64,000 nt of DNA from Nordella sp. HKS 07. Lineage in GTDB: Bacteria > Pseudomonadota > Alphaproteobacteria > Rhizobiales > Aestuariivirgaceae. The stretch's first letter is position 1. Every line of letters begins with the position of its first letter. The stretch is taken from the NCBI RefSeq assembly GCF_011046735.1, contig NZ_CP049258.1, positions 1,466,001 to 1,530,000 on the forward strand. Direction: 5' to 3'. The notes under the pieces were generated by a model. It was not told where the DNA came from, did not search any database, and saw only the letters and a program-made list of their open reading frames with translations. The translations under genes were made by a program, and so were the position numbers. Positions 11,101 to 19,880 of the stretch are shown here, piece by piece.

Positions 11101-11575
11101 CGAAGGCGGCCGGCTGCATGTCAAGGGTCCGAACATCATGCTGGGCTATCTGCGCGCCGAAGAGCCCGGCCAGCTCCAGCCGCCGCCCGAGGGCTGGTAC
11201 GACACCGGCGACATCGTCACCGTCGATGAGCGCAAATACATCACGATCCAGGGCCGCGCCAAGCGCTTCTCCAAGATCGCCGGCGAGATGGTCTCGCTCG
11301 CCGCCGTCGAAATCCATATATACGAAGCCTTCCCCGACAGTGCCCATGGCGTCGTCGCCATTCCGGACCCGAAGAAGGGCGAGCAGCTTGTCCTCTTCAC
11401 CACCGAGCCGAAGCTCGACCGCACGGCCTTGTCGGATGCCTTCAAGAATCTGGGTGTGCCGGAGCTGATGACGCCGCGCATTATCGTGCCGATCGAGACC
11501 ATGCCGATCCTCGGCACCGGCAAGACCGACTATGTGACCCTCAACAAGATGGCGCGGGAGAAATTCCCCTCGTGA
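8126..11575 (+). CDS. Fused lysophospholipid transporter / acyltransferase / acyl-ACP synthetase (LplT-Aas type)
   Basis: Three-module membrane protein of 1149 residues. The N-terminal ~400 residues form an MFS-type LplT flippase (FNDNAFRYALSILL at the start of the first helices). The middle is a PlsC acyltransferase with the HX4D motif at H471-D476 in NHTSFLDG and FPEGRITRTG. The C-terminal half is an AMP-forming acyl ligase with FTSGSEGTPKG near residue 815, EGYGVTE and YDTGDI. E. coli splits these functions between LplT and Aas, which import 2-acyl-lysophosphatidylethanolamine and re-acylate it; fused forms are common in alphaproteobacteria. An in-frame ATG at 8072 lies inside the palindromic repeat, so the ATG at 8126 is preferred. 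Its stop overlaps the following GTG start by 4 bases. Confidence 0.87.
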   Translation: MDTGHSNQFALFRTRRFLPLFVAQAIGAFNDNAFRYALSILLIYDLGPRLGFAEGHAGLLNTLSAGLLILPFFLFSALAGQIADKFDKAMLAQRIKFVEIAIVALASFSLFTDQVWLQLLTVFLTGTQSAFFGPIKYSILPQHLERRELLGGNGLIEMGTFLSILLGTLFGSFAISSEWGRHWVSIVMIGLAIIAYMSARQIPAAPPPQPELKVNANLAQETWRMIAIARERGDVFLAILGISWFWFLGVVFLTQIPLFTQTELNANETVASLIIAAFTVAIGVGSVVTNRLLKGEVSVKYVPIAAILITLFIVDLYFATGALRTTDASTLRTPMELISSFSGWRVLIDLAAIALCAGLFAVPLYALVQQRSSPKKRARVIAANNIINAVFMTAATILSFLLLNAGLSVRGLFLIVGLANAIAALWICRLLPQELAAYVARRLFRLFYRVEIKGFENFAKAGRKALIISNHTSFLDGPLLSAFLPERCQFAINTRVADRWWVKPAFQLFDLLPIDPTNPMAIKTLASGLKHGRKVVIFPEGRITRTGSLMKIYEGPGVIAHLAGARILPIRINGAQYTPFSLMKGKLRIRWFPKITLTFLPPVKIKAPADLKSSALRDYLADRTYDIMTDMMFRTSFADETLFQSLLTARHIHGKNHQILEDIQRTPLTYGRIVLGSFILGRRLAEATPGERNVGVLLPSAAGCFITLFALYASGRVPALLNYSTGAANMAAACRTAEVKTVITSRRFVEAGDFGDAVALLEKQAKIIWIEDVRAKIALADKLYGLWSSLFPKPALRKLGYNPDAHAPAVIVFTSGSEGTPKGVVLSHYNLQANRHQAAARIDFTPKDIVFNAMPMFHTFGLNAGTLLPVLAGVRTFLYPSPLHYKIIPELVYDINATVLYGTDTFLTGYARNAHPYDLYAVRFVVAGAERVRLETRQTYMDMFGLRILEGYGVTECSPVLAVNTPIHYRAGSVGRLFDGIDYRLETVEGIAEGGRLHVKGPNIMLGYLRAEEPGQLQPPPEGWYDTGDIVTVDERKYITIQGRAKRFSKIAGEMVSLAAVEIHIYEAFPDSAHGVVAIPDPKKGEQLVLFTTEPKLDRTALSDAFKNLGVPELMTPRIIVPIETMPILGTGKTDYVTLNKMAREKFPS

Positions 11576-12852
11576 GCCTTGTGCTCGATGATCGCGACCT
11601 GAGTTTTCTCGACGGCGCCCATGGCCCCGCGATGCGGCTTGCGATGCAGCTGGTGCTCAAGGCCGCCGACATATTGGGCGCCGAGGCGCTGATCCCGGTC
11701 AGCTTCGCCCATATCGATGCCTGTTTCTATAGTGGCGAGGCGCATGTCGATTTCGCGCAGTTTCTCCTCGATCACGGCGCCCGGCTCGCGGTCCCGGCCT
11801 GGACCAACAATGGCGTCGTGAGCCTTACCGATCCCGATATCCGGCCCGAATCCGGCGATCCGCAGATGGTGCGCGGCGCGCGCAGGCTGATGAAGCTCTA
11901 TGAGCAGTTAGGCTGCCGGCCGGTCTGGACCTGCGCCCCCTATCAGCTGCCCGGCGGGCCCCAGTTTGGCGACCAGATCGTCGCCGGAGAATCCAATGCG
12001 GTCTCCTTCTACAATGCCGTCGTCGGGGCCAGGACCAATAAATATGGCGATTATCTCGATGTCGCCTGCGCCCTCATCGGCAAAGCGCCCTATGCGGGAC
12101 TTCATCGCGACGAAGGACGGCGCGGCCATATCCTCATCCGCACCGACGCCATCTCGGACATCTGGAAGCGAGAAAACATCTTCTATCACCTGCTCGGCCA
12201 TCATCTGGGAAAGCTGGCCGGACAAGCCATTCCGGTGATCGCAGGCCTGCCGCCGCAGGAGACGATGGATTCGCTCAAAGCCCTGGCCGCCGCGGCCGCC
12301 TCCTCGGGCGGCGTCGAGATGTGGCATGCGGTCGGCGTGACGCCCGAAGCCGACACGCAGGAACGGGCCTTCCAGGGCCGTGACCCCGAGCGTGTCCTCG
12401 ACCTCTCGGCCGCCGATCTGGCGCAGGCGCGCCGTGATCTGACGAGCGCCGCCGACGGTCCGCTCGACATGGTGGCGCTCGGCACGCCGCATTTCTCGCT
12501 CACCGAGTTCGAGCGCCTGATGCCGCTGGTCTCGGGCCGCAGGATCAAATGCGGCCTCGCTTTTTATGTCTCGACCAGCCGCTTCGTTCGCGCTGAGGCG
12601 GAACGGCTGGGATGGATCACCGAACTCGAAGCCTTTGGTGCGACGGTCATCGCCGACACCTGCACCTATTATTCGCCGGCGGTGCGCCAATGCCGCGGCC
12701 GCATAATGACCAATGCGGCCAAATGGGCCTATTACGCGCCAGGCATGCTGGGCGTCGAAGTCTGCTTCGGCAGCCTCGCTGAATGCGTCGAAAGCGCGGT
12801 GCAAGGCGAGGTCCGGCGCGATCCGCAACTATGGACGAACGGTCTCCCATGA
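11572..12852 (+). CDS. Aconitase X large (catalytic) subunit
   Basis: 426-residue AcnX catalytic-domain protein (formerly DUF521). It aligns with the family through SFAHIDACFYSGEAHVDF, the TNNGVVSLTDPDI stretch, the ADTCTYYSP iron-sulfur cysteine region, and TNAAKWAYYAPG. Two-subunit bacterial AcnX enzymes are known to be cis-3-hydroxy-L-proline dehydratases; the archaeal branch dehydrates mevalonate 5-phosphate. The first is the likelier activity here, by inference. The start is GTG, overlapping the TGA of the lipid gene (GTGA), and the stop overlaps the small subunit (ATGA). Three genes are therefore translationally linked although no functional link between phospholipid repair and AcnX is known. 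Confidence 0.8.
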   Translation: MSLVLDDRDLSFLDGAHGPAMRLAMQLVLKAADILGAEALIPVSFAHIDACFYSGEAHVDFAQFLLDHGARLAVPAWTNNGVVSLTDPDIRPESGDPQMVRGARRLMKLYEQLGCRPVWTCAPYQLPGGPQFGDQIVAGESNAVSFYNAVVGARTNKYGDYLDVACALIGKAPYAGLHRDEGRRGHILIRTDAISDIWKRENIFYHLLGHHLGKLAGQAIPVIAGLPPQETMDSLKALAAAAASSGGVEMWHAVGVTPEADTQERAFQGRDPERVLDLSAADLAQARRDLTSAADGPLDMVALGTPHFSLTEFERLMPLVSGRRIKCGLAFYVSTSRFVRAEAERLGWITELEAFGATVIADTCTYYSPAVRQCRGRIMTNAAKWAYYAPGMLGVEVCFGSLAECVESAVQGEVRRDPQLWTNGLP

Positions 12853-13274
12853 TCCGCGCGCGTATCCTGCATGGCGGAGCGGCGCAGGGCGAGGTTCTCG
12901 CCCTCGACGCGCCATTGAGCTTCTGGGGCGCCTTCGATCCGAGAACTGGCGAGATCATCGACATCCATCATCCCCAGAAGGGTGTCCGCATTGCCGGCAC
13001 TATTCTGATGATGCGCGAAACGCGCGGCTCCGGCACAGCGCCCGGCGGCATGGCTGAAGCGATCCGCCTCGGCACGGCGCCCGCCGCCATCATTCTGACC
13101 AAGCCCGACATCAATCTCACCATCGGCGCGCTCGTTGCGGAAGTGCTCTACGGGAAGACCTGCCCGGTGCTCTCGCTCGACGAAGAATCCTATGCCGGTC
13201 TTGCCGTCGAGCAGGCCCTCGCCGTCCACGCCGACGGAACGATCACTCCGCTGCCGCGAGCCGTTCCGGGCTAG
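12849..13274 (+). CDS. Aconitase X small (swivel) subunit
   Basis: 141-residue swivel-domain protein (formerly DUF126) that completes the two-subunit AcnX. Recognisable blocks are RILHGGAAQGEVL, LSFWGAFDP, GEIIDIHHPQKG and the GSGTAPGGMAEAIR loop, which in this family contributes an active-site serine. The open frame extends upstream to 12783, but the ATG at 12849 overlaps the large-subunit stop by 4 bases and gives the conserved N-terminus. Its end overlaps the converging opgH by 32 bases. Confidence 0.8.
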   Translation: MIRARILHGGAAQGEVLALDAPLSFWGAFDPRTGEIIDIHHPQKGVRIAGTILMMRETRGSGTAPGGMAEAIRLGTAPAAIILTKPDINLTIGALVAEVLYGKTCPVLSLDEESYAGLAVEQALAVHADGTITPLPRAVPG

Positions 13275-15129
13275 CCCCGTCCATATTTTCGAAGACCGGT
13301 TTCGATTCCTCGGGGATACGGAACACATTCCAGTCGTGGGCGCTCCGTCCGACCGAAACGAGCCCGGTGCTCCACGAAACGACGGCCGACAAGGCAAGAC
13401 CGAGCACGATCGGCGACAGCCAGAGGAAGGTTTGCATCGTGATCAGGAAAGCGAGCACGCCGACGAGCACGCCCGCGATGATATGCCAGGCATGCTTGTA
13501 CAGGAGCTCGGTGAAGGGCGGCGCCTCCTCCGTGCGCTTCTGCGCCTTCCAGCCGGAATCGCGGCCGAGGAGAATGTCGAGAACGAAGCCCGACTGGATC
13601 AGCATCATGATCGGCGACAGGAGCGCGGAGAGGATGGATTCAGCGAACAGGCTCTTGATCAGGCCGGTGACGCCGCCGCAGCCGCGCCTGAGCTCCGGAT
13701 CGAAGATCGCGGCGATGATGCCGAGGATCTTCGGCACGAACAGCACCGCCATGGTCAAGGTGAAAAGGCGAAGCGCGCGTTCGGGATCGAAGACCGGCCA
13801 CGCCGGGAACAGCGTGAAGCCCTCGGGGAAGTAGTTGGGCTGCGCGTATTTGGCGACCGTCGACAGGACGAGGCCCGTCATCAGCAGGAAGAGCCACAAA
13901 GGCGAGGCCAGATAGGACATGATGCCCTGCAGAAAATGCAGGCGGCTCACCCAATGCAGGCCCTTCACATTGAGGAGCTTGATATGCTGCAGATTGCCCT
14001 GGCTCCAGCGCCGGTCGCGCGCCGCGAGCTCGATCAGATTGGGCGGCGTCTCCTCATAGGACCCGCCGAGGCCGGACAACATATAGACAGCCCAGCCGGA
14101 ACGCCGCATGAGTGCCGCCTCGACGAAATCGTGGCTCATGATATGGCCGCCGAACGGCTTGCGGCCTTGCAGCTCGGGCAGACCCGCGGATTCGGCGAAG
14201 GCCTTCACCCGGATGATGGCATTATGGCCCCAATAATTGCCGTCGCGCCCATGCCACGCGGCAAGACCGTTGGCGACGATCGGTCCATAGACCCGCCCGG
14301 CGAATTGCTGCATGCGCGCATAGAGTGTCCAGCGGTTGTGGAGCATCGGCAGGCTCTGGATGATGCCGGCTTTGGGATCGGCCGCCATCGCGCGCGCCAG
14401 CGTGACCAGCGTCTTGCCCGCCATCATGCTGTCGGCGTCCAGCACGATCATCGCCTCATAGGCGCCGCCCCAGCGCGTCACGAAATCGGAGATGTTCCCG
14501 GCCTTCTTGTGATGATTGTCGGGGCGGCGGCGGTAATAGACCTGGATCTCGTCGCGCAGATCCTGGCGGAGCTTGGCGAAGACCTGGGCCTCGTGGCGGA
14601 TATGGACGGCGTCGCGGCTGTCGCTCAGCACGAAGATGTCGAACTTGTCGCCGGCCATTTCCTTGGCAAGCGCGCGGCCCATGCGCGCCAGCGCCTCGGC
14701 AACCGTTTCAGGGTCCTCGTGATAGACCGGCATGAGCAGCGCCGTGCGCTTCACGTCCGCCAGATCCGCCAGCACGTAGCGCTGCTTGCGCATGCACAGG
14801 AAACCCAGCATCGCGCTGGCGCAGGCGAAGGATATCCAGGCGAAGGTGACGGCGAACAGCGCGGCGAAGATCACCTGCAGCCAGGTGATGTCGGCCGGGC
14901 TGATCACCTGGTAGATCTCATAGGTGCCGAGCCCGGTCAGCGCGAGCGTCGCCGAGAAAACGAACCAGCGGCAGACATGAACGCTCGAGCGATCACGTCC
15001 GGCGGGAAGTGCCTTGCCGGGAGCCCAGTGCCTCAGATCCTGGACCGGCATGTCGAGCCGGGATTCCGGCGGTAGAAGATCGTCCTTGCTCGGCGCGATA
15101 TCTACTATTTTGTCCACCGATAGAGCCAT
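13243..15129 (-). CDS. opgH: Periplasmic glucan glucosyltransferase, OpgH/MdoH type
   Basis: Inner-membrane glycosyltransferase family 2 protein, 628 residues, that polymerises UDP-glucose into the beta-1,2 backbone of osmoregulated periplasmic glucans. Two N-terminal membrane segments (about residues 50-105) precede the cytoplasmic GT domain with SDSRD, the LDADSMM metal-binding motif, GHNAIIR and the acceptor-site RDRRWSQGN. Further membrane helices follow. E. coli MdoH is longer at both ends, so this is a compact version. Its start lies 25 bases inside the opgG end, so the two are coupled. Confidence 0.88.
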   Translation of the reverse strand: MALSVDKIVDIAPSKDDLLPPESRLDMPVQDLRHWAPGKALPAGRDRSSVHVCRWFVFSATLALTGLGTYEIYQVISPADITWLQVIFAALFAVTFAWISFACASAMLGFLCMRKQRYVLADLADVKRTALLMPVYHEDPETVAEALARMGRALAKEMAGDKFDIFVLSDSRDAVHIRHEAQVFAKLRQDLRDEIQVYYRRRPDNHHKKAGNISDFVTRWGGAYEAMIVLDADSMMAGKTLVTLARAMAADPKAGIIQSLPMLHNRWTLYARMQQFAGRVYGPIVANGLAAWHGRDGNYWGHNAIIRVKAFAESAGLPELQGRKPFGGHIMSHDFVEAALMRRSGWAVYMLSGLGGSYEETPPNLIELAARDRRWSQGNLQHIKLLNVKGLHWVSRLHFLQGIMSYLASPLWLFLLMTGLVLSTVAKYAQPNYFPEGFTLFPAWPVFDPERALRLFTLTMAVLFVPKILGIIAAIFDPELRRGCGGVTGLIKSLFAESILSALLSPIMMLIQSGFVLDILLGRDSGWKAQKRTEEAPPFTELLYKHAWHIIAGVLVGVLAFLITMQTFLWLSPIVLGLALSAVVSWSTGLVSVGRSAHDWNVFRIPEESKPVFENMDGASPERLAAAE

Positions 15130-16646
15130 GTTTCGCTCACCTTGTCCTGGCCGCGCTTGAGCACTGCCCGGAACTCGGACATTTCAGCACTTCCGACGTC
15201 GATTTCGAAGGACAATCTGATGCCGCCGTTCTGCGGATTGGGCTGGGTGACGACATTGCTGATCGTACCCTGGCTAGCCGTCACGTCGGCGACGAGATCG
15301 CCGGTGAGATCGCTGCCCTCGAAGTCGATGACGTAGAGACGCTTGTTCTGGTCGAAATTGAGCCCGCCGCCGGAGAATCTGGCCATCGCCTTGAAATCCT
15401 GCCGGTCGATCGGCCATTCATCGCACCAATAGAGCCGGTAGACGAAGGACACGGAGCTGTCCTTGGCCGGCTTCTGCTTGGGCTGCCAGAAGGCGGCGAT
15501 ATTGTCGTGGATCTCCCGCTGTGAGGGGATCTCGTAGAGCTCGACGGCCCCCTGGCCCCAGTCGCCGATCGGCTCCACCCACAGGCTCGGCCGCTTTTCA
15601 TACTTGGCCTCGAGATCGAGGAAGTCGTCATATTGCCGTTTGCGCTGCATCAGACCGAAGCCGCCGGGACTGTTGTCGACGAAGGCCGAGACTTGCAGCG
15701 TCTTCGGATTGGCGAGCGCCCGCCAGAGATACTCGCCAGCCCCGGTCAGCATCATGAGGCCGTCCGAATCATGCACCGCCGGACGATAGTCGTCGAAGGC
15801 GGCATGATTCATCGCGTCATAGAGGAACATGCTGGTGAGAGGCGCTATGCCGACATGCTCGAGGTCGCGGCGCGGGAAGATCGTCATCTCGACATCCATC
15901 TGCGTCGCCACACCCGGCTTGATGGTGAAGCGATAGGCCCCCGTGGCGGATGGGCTGTCGAGCAGCGCCCACACGACCACCGATACCGCATCGGGTGTCG
16001 GCGTGCGGATCCAGAAGGACCGGAAGAACGGGAATTCCTCGCCATTAGGCTGGCCCGTGTCGATGGCGAGGCCGCGCGCCGACAGTCCGTAGAGATGGCC
16101 CTTGCCTACGGCGCGGAAATAGGACGCCCCCTGGAACACACAGAACTCGTCATTGTAGTCCTTGCTGTTGAGCGGGTAGCGCAGCCGGAAACCGGCATAA
16201 TGCAGGTCGATGTCGCCCTTGGGCTGTTGCACCAATGGGCCGAAGGTGAACAGGTCGGGGACGTAGTTGAGCTTCGCCTGTTCGCCATTGTCGACGATGT
16301 GGATGTCGACCGGCGACGTGTAATAGAAGCCAGAATGGAAGAGGTCGAACGAGAAGCCATGCGGCTGGCCGCGCCAGATCGACTTCTCCGGATTGAAGCG
16401 TATGTCGCGATACTGGTCGTAGGTGAGATTGTCGAGGCCGGGGGGCAGCTGGATCTTCTCTTCGACGAAAGGTGTCTTGGCCCGCGCCCGCGCGAGCTCA
16501 AGAACATAATCGTCGCTGAACGCTTCCGGCTTGCCAAAAAGCTCGGTCGTTTGGGCGGATGCCTCGAGGAGGCCCGTCTTGGACGCAGCACCCAGTATCG
16601 CAAGCCCTTGCAGCATGTTCAGCATGCCGCGCCGCGTAACGCTCAT
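15105..16646 (-). CDS. opgG: Periplasmic glucan biosynthesis protein, OpgG/OpgD type
   Basis: 513-residue periplasmic protein needed for glucan backbone formation or branching. The N-terminus SVTRRGMLNMLQGLAILG has a twin arginine followed by a hydrophobic stretch, so export by Tat is likely, as for OpgD. Family blocks include DQYRDIRFNPEKSIW, FHSGFYYTSPVDIH, GASYFRAVGKG, YGLSARGLA and FRSFWI. First gene of a two-gene opgG-opgH unit; the overlap with opgH implies coupled translation. OpgG and OpgD are paralogues and cannot be told apart with certainty here. Confidence 0.85.
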   Translation of the reverse strand: MSVTRRGMLNMLQGLAILGAASKTGLLEASAQTTELFGKPEAFSDDYVLELARARAKTPFVEEKIQLPPGLDNLTYDQYRDIRFNPEKSIWRGQPHGFSFDLFHSGFYYTSPVDIHIVDNGEQAKLNYVPDLFTFGPLVQQPKGDIDLHYAGFRLRYPLNSKDYNDEFCVFQGASYFRAVGKGHLYGLSARGLAIDTGQPNGEEFPFFRSFWIRTPTPDAVSVVVWALLDSPSATGAYRFTIKPGVATQMDVEMTIFPRRDLEHVGIAPLTSMFLYDAMNHAAFDDYRPAVHDSDGLMMLTGAGEYLWRALANPKTLQVSAFVDNSPGGFGLMQRKRQYDDFLDLEAKYEKRPSLWVEPIGDWGQGAVELYEIPSQREIHDNIAAFWQPKQKPAKDSSVSFVYRLYWCDEWPIDRQDFKAMARFSGGGLNFDQNKRLYVIDFEGSDLTGDLVADVTASQGTISNVVTQPNPQNGGIRLSFEIDVGSAEMSEFRAVLKRGQDKVSETWLYRWTK

Positions 16647-16769
16647 TCAAACAAACTCCTCGGCCGGCTTAACATCATGCCGGATAATGTTTTTTGGAAC
16701 CTGGGAGCACCCCACAGTGCGGCGCAACATGAAGCCCCAAGAACGATTTGTAAAGCCCTGCCGAATGAA

Positions 16770-18341
16770 CTAGCCGCGCATAATGGTGAGACTTTGTTCG
16801 CGCATGTAGCGCGGAATGGTAAACGGCCCGAAGCCGCCCTTGCCATCGACGCCGGACCCCTTCCAGCCGCAGAAGGTTTGCTCCCCGGGCCAGGCGCCGG
16901 TTGTGGCGCCAGTGCGCCGGTTGACATAAAGCACGCCGGCTTCGGCGAGCGCGAGAAATGTCTCGACCTCCTTGGGGTTTCCCGAATAGAGACCCGCGCA
17001 CAGCCCGTAGACATTTCGGTTTCCCAGAGCGATACCCTCCTCCAGCGAGGCTACGGCCACCACCGAGAGAACGGGCAGAATCAATTCCTCTCTATTAATC
17101 CAATGATCCGGGGGAAGTTCCGCCACCACCGTCGGCGACACGAAATTGCCTTTATTGAAAACCGGGCCGGAAAGGCGCTCGCCGCCATGGATGATGCGCC
17201 CCTTGAGGCGCGCCGCCTTTACGACCTTTTGAAAGCGCTCGGCGGCCGTCTCATCGATGAGCGGTCCCATGAAAGTCCGGCGATCTTCCGGATTGCCGAC
17301 GACGATCGCCTGCGCCATGGCTTTGAGGCGCTTGAGGAGGTCGTGCTTCACCCCCGCCTCGACATAGGCGACCGAGCAGGAGGAGCATTTTTCGCCCTGC
17401 AACCCGAAAGCCGCCCGGATAAGTCCTTCCGCCGCCATGTCGAGATCGGCATTGGCCGTCACATAGGCCGGATTCTTGCCCCCCATCTCGCAGATGACCG
17501 GACGCGCATAGGGGCTTGAGGCGAGCTTGCGGTAGATCCGCATACCGGTCTGATGCGTGCCGGTGAAGGCCACGCCGTCGACCCCTTCGGCATCGACCAG
17601 GAGCGGTCCCGCTTCCGCCCCATTGATCAAGTTGATCACACCCGGCGGCAGCCCGGCGGCCTCGACTGTTTCCATCAGGAGCGCCGATGTCAGACCTGAT
17701 TGCGGCGCGGGCTTGAGCACCGCCGTATTGCCGGCGACCAAGGCGGCGCCTAGCATGTTACAGGCCAGCGCCACCGGGAAATTGAACGGCGCGATCACCG
17801 CGAAAAGGCCGACCGGCTTGAGCAGGCAGGTGGTCTCCTCGTCCACATGAGAGCGCCGCAACGCCTGCGCATAACCTTTCCGGCGCTCCATCTCATCGCA
17901 ATACCAGGTGATGAGATCGGTCGCTTCCTCCATCTCGCCCATCGCCTCGAGACGCGATTTGCCGACTTCATAGAGGGCGGCCATGCCGAGCTCATATTTG
18001 CGCCGGTCGATCTCCTTCGCCCATTTGCGCAGAAACTTGACCCGCGCCTTCCAGCCCATGGCGGACCAGGCGGGGAATGCCTCACGCCCCGCCTGCACCG
18101 CGGCCTTGACCGCCCTGCGATCGGCCGAGACGAGCCGTGCCACCACCAGATTGCGATCGAAGGGGCAAAGGACTTCATAGGCTCTCCCGGTCACATCATG
18201 GCGTCCCGCCATTACATTGGGCCACGCCTGGCCCAGAATGGTTCTACGGAAGCCTGGCAAGGCTTCGTCGAGCCAGTCATGCAGCGGCCTGAAGTCGGCC
18301 CCGTTATTGGAATAGGTCACACGCGGCAGGGCTTTTGCCAT
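16770..18341 (-). CDS. L-glutamate gamma-semialdehyde (P5C) dehydrogenase
   Basis: NAD-dependent aldehyde dehydrogenase, 523 residues, matching the stand-alone 1-pyrroline-5-carboxylate dehydrogenase branch. It oxidises glutamate semialdehyde from proline, ornithine or arginine breakdown to glutamate. Seen: FNFPVALACNMLGAAL with the NAD-site GNTAVLKPAP, GFTGTHQTG-like loop (VAFTGTHQTG), EMGGKNPAYV, and the catalytic cysteine C319 in GLQGEKCSSCS. The frame stays open upstream to 18527, but the residues before the ATG at 18341 have no family character, so that ATG is used. It stands alone between opgG and a divergent transporter. Confidence 0.8.
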   Translation of the reverse strand: MAKALPRVTYSNNGADFRPLHDWLDEALPGFRRTILGQAWPNVMAGRHDVTGRAYEVLCPFDRNLVVARLVSADRRAVKAAVQAGREAFPAWSAMGWKARVKFLRKWAKEIDRRKYELGMAALYEVGKSRLEAMGEMEEATDLITWYCDEMERRKGYAQALRRSHVDEETTCLLKPVGLFAVIAPFNFPVALACNMLGAALVAGNTAVLKPAPQSGLTSALLMETVEAAGLPPGVINLINGAEAGPLLVDAEGVDGVAFTGTHQTGMRIYRKLASSPYARPVICEMGGKNPAYVTANADLDMAAEGLIRAAFGLQGEKCSSCSVAYVEAGVKHDLLKRLKAMAQAIVVGNPEDRRTFMGPLIDETAAERFQKVVKAARLKGRIIHGGERLSGPVFNKGNFVSPTVVAELPPDHWINREELILPVLSVVAVASLEEGIALGNRNVYGLCAGLYSGNPKEVETFLALAEAGVLYVNRRTGATTGAWPGEQTFCGWKGSGVDGKGGFGPFTIPRYMREQSLTIMRG

Positions 18342-18490
18342 GTCGGGAATACTTTCGTAGGAGTAAGTCGAGGCTACCCTGTCATGCCGCTGCCGTGAAG
18401 ACCGACCTTGGCAGGACATTTCCTTGCATGGAACCGGCTCCTCCCTCGGGCGTTTGTGAGCAGGCTCCCTGTATATTGAAGGATGACGGC

Positions 18491-19615
18491 ATGGATTTGG
18501 GTCCGGTCGACCGCGAGACTGCGGCACTCGCGCGGCTACATCTTTCCAAGCCGGTATCCTTCTCCATTATCGGCATATTCGTAATCCTTCTGGTCGGCGC
18601 TCTCTACTTCGCCCGCAGCTTCTTCCTGCCGGTCATGCTGGCGCTTCTCATCACGCTCACCTTCTCGCCCATGGTGCGCTATCTGCGCCGTCATGGCGTT
18701 CCCTCCGCCGTCTCGGCTGTCCTTCTGGTTCTGGTCCTGTTCGCTTTCCTGGGATCGGCGTCGCTCTATCTCTCCGATCCGATAAGTCAGATCATCTCCG
18801 ACTTACCGACCATCGCCCAGCGCATCGAGGAGCGCTTCGCACCGTTGCGCGAGCCCTTGCGCCGGGTGATGAGCGCCTCGGCGCAGCTCGAGGAACTGGC
18901 CGACACGGCGGGGCCGGCGGCCGAGAAAGTCGTCGTCGCCCAGTCCGGTCTTGCCGGCTGGGCCGCAAACGCGCTCGGCGGCTTGAGCACGACGCTCGGC
19001 GCCACCTTGGTGCTGGTCGTCTTCCTGCTCTCCTCCGGCGATCTCTTTCTGCACAAGGTGGTGCGCATCCTGCCGACGCTCAGCGACAAGAAGCGCTCGG
19101 TGCGCCTCGTCCATAATGTGGAGTTTGAGGTCTCGCGCTATCTCCTCACCATCACGGCCATCAATCTGGGCTTCGGTGCCGCGGTCGCCACCGCCATGTG
19201 GTTTCTCGGCATGCCCAATCCGCTGCTTTGGGGCGCCGTCGCCACCGCGCTCAATTTCATCCCCTATGTAGGCGCCGCCATTGGCGTCGGCGCAACCTTC
19301 GTCGCCGCATTGATTACCTATGGCACGATCGGCCCGGCCTTCCTCGCGCCCGCTGCCTATCTCCTGTTTCACACGCTCGAAAGCGCCTTCATCACCCCGC
19401 TCATCCTCGGCCGCCGGCTTGAGCTGAACGTCGTGGTCATCTTCATTTCCCTCGCATTCTGGGGCTGGATCTGGGGCATTGTCGGCGCGCTCATCGCCGT
19501 GCCCATCCTGGTCGTGATCAAGGTCTTCTGCGACAATTTCCCCGGCCTCGCCCATTTCGGCGAGTTCCTGTCCGGCACCCCGCCCGCTGCCGAGCCGCTG
19601 AACGGCGAGGAATGA
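18491..19615 (+). CDS. AI-2E family (PerM-like) transporter
   Basis: 374-residue polytopic membrane protein of the AI-2 exporter/PerM family (formerly UPF0118). Two N-terminal helices with FARSFFLPVMLALLITLTFSP, a soluble helical stretch of about 90 residues, then the conserved block AINLGFGAAVATAMWFLGMPNP and further helices ending ILGRRLELNVVVIF, FWGWIWG and GALIAVPILV. Substrate unknown; the quorum-signal role of the family rests on few members. Upstream in-frame ATGs exist at 18335 and 18428, but GAAGGATG 5-6 bases before 18491 makes this start most likely. Confidence 0.8.
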   Translation: MDLGPVDRETAALARLHLSKPVSFSIIGIFVILLVGALYFARSFFLPVMLALLITLTFSPMVRYLRRHGVPSAVSAVLLVLVLFAFLGSASLYLSDPISQIISDLPTIAQRIEERFAPLREPLRRVMSASAQLEELADTAGPAAEKVVVAQSGLAGWAANALGGLSTTLGATLVLVVFLLSSGDLFLHKVVRILPTLSDKKRSVRLVHNVEFEVSRYLLTITAINLGFGAAVATAMWFLGMPNPLLWGAVATALNFIPYVGAAIGVGATFVAALITYGTIGPAFLAPAAYLLFHTLESAFITPLILGRRLELNVVVIFISLAFWGWIWGIVGALIAVPILVVIKVFCDNFPGLAHFGEFLSGTPPAAEPLNGEE

Positions 19616-19650
19616 TCTTGCCTCTCAGACACAGAAACGGCACGCCGAAT

Positions 19651-19815
19651 CTAGTGTCCCGAATCCGAAGTTCGCCACAGCCAGCGGGACCTTCCGAGCG
19701 AACTTCGGATTCGGAAGGACACTAGAAAACTTAATGATTCTAGTGTGCTTTTGAACGCGAAGTTCCTGTCGGTGCTAGCCGCCTGATATCAGGAACTTCG
19801 CGTTCAGCACACTAG
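19651..19815. repeat. 165-bp double-hairpin repeat, copy 1
   Basis: Two consecutive long imperfect palindromes, each bounded by CTAGTGT and ACACTAG. The first pairs CGAATCCGAAGTTCGC with its complement; the second pairs GAACGCGAAGTTCCTG with its complement. A short A/T-rich spacer separates them. It differs from the copy at 21114-21278 at three positions. Together the copies bracket the aminotransferase gene in direct orientation. Possible BIME-like or non-autonomous mobile element; may also terminate transcription. Confidence 0.85.
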
Positions 19816-19880
19816 CCCCGCCCGACCTCGACGCGGCCTGGGCTTTGCTCTAGAAAGCTCGCCCGAAGCGAGGAAGCATC

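Noticed and set aside
13135-15075. 646-codon plus-strand open frame opposite opgH
   Set aside because: Shadow frame with low-complexity charged composition; opgH on the minus strand has all family motifs.
15633-17519. 628-codon plus-strand open frame across opgG and the aldehyde dehydrogenase
   Set aside because: Spans two real minus-strand genes and the gap between them; no recognisable protein features.
18342-18527. N-terminal extension of the aldehyde dehydrogenase
   Set aside because: Residues are low-complexity Arg/Pro-rich with no family match; the ATG at 18341 fits family length.
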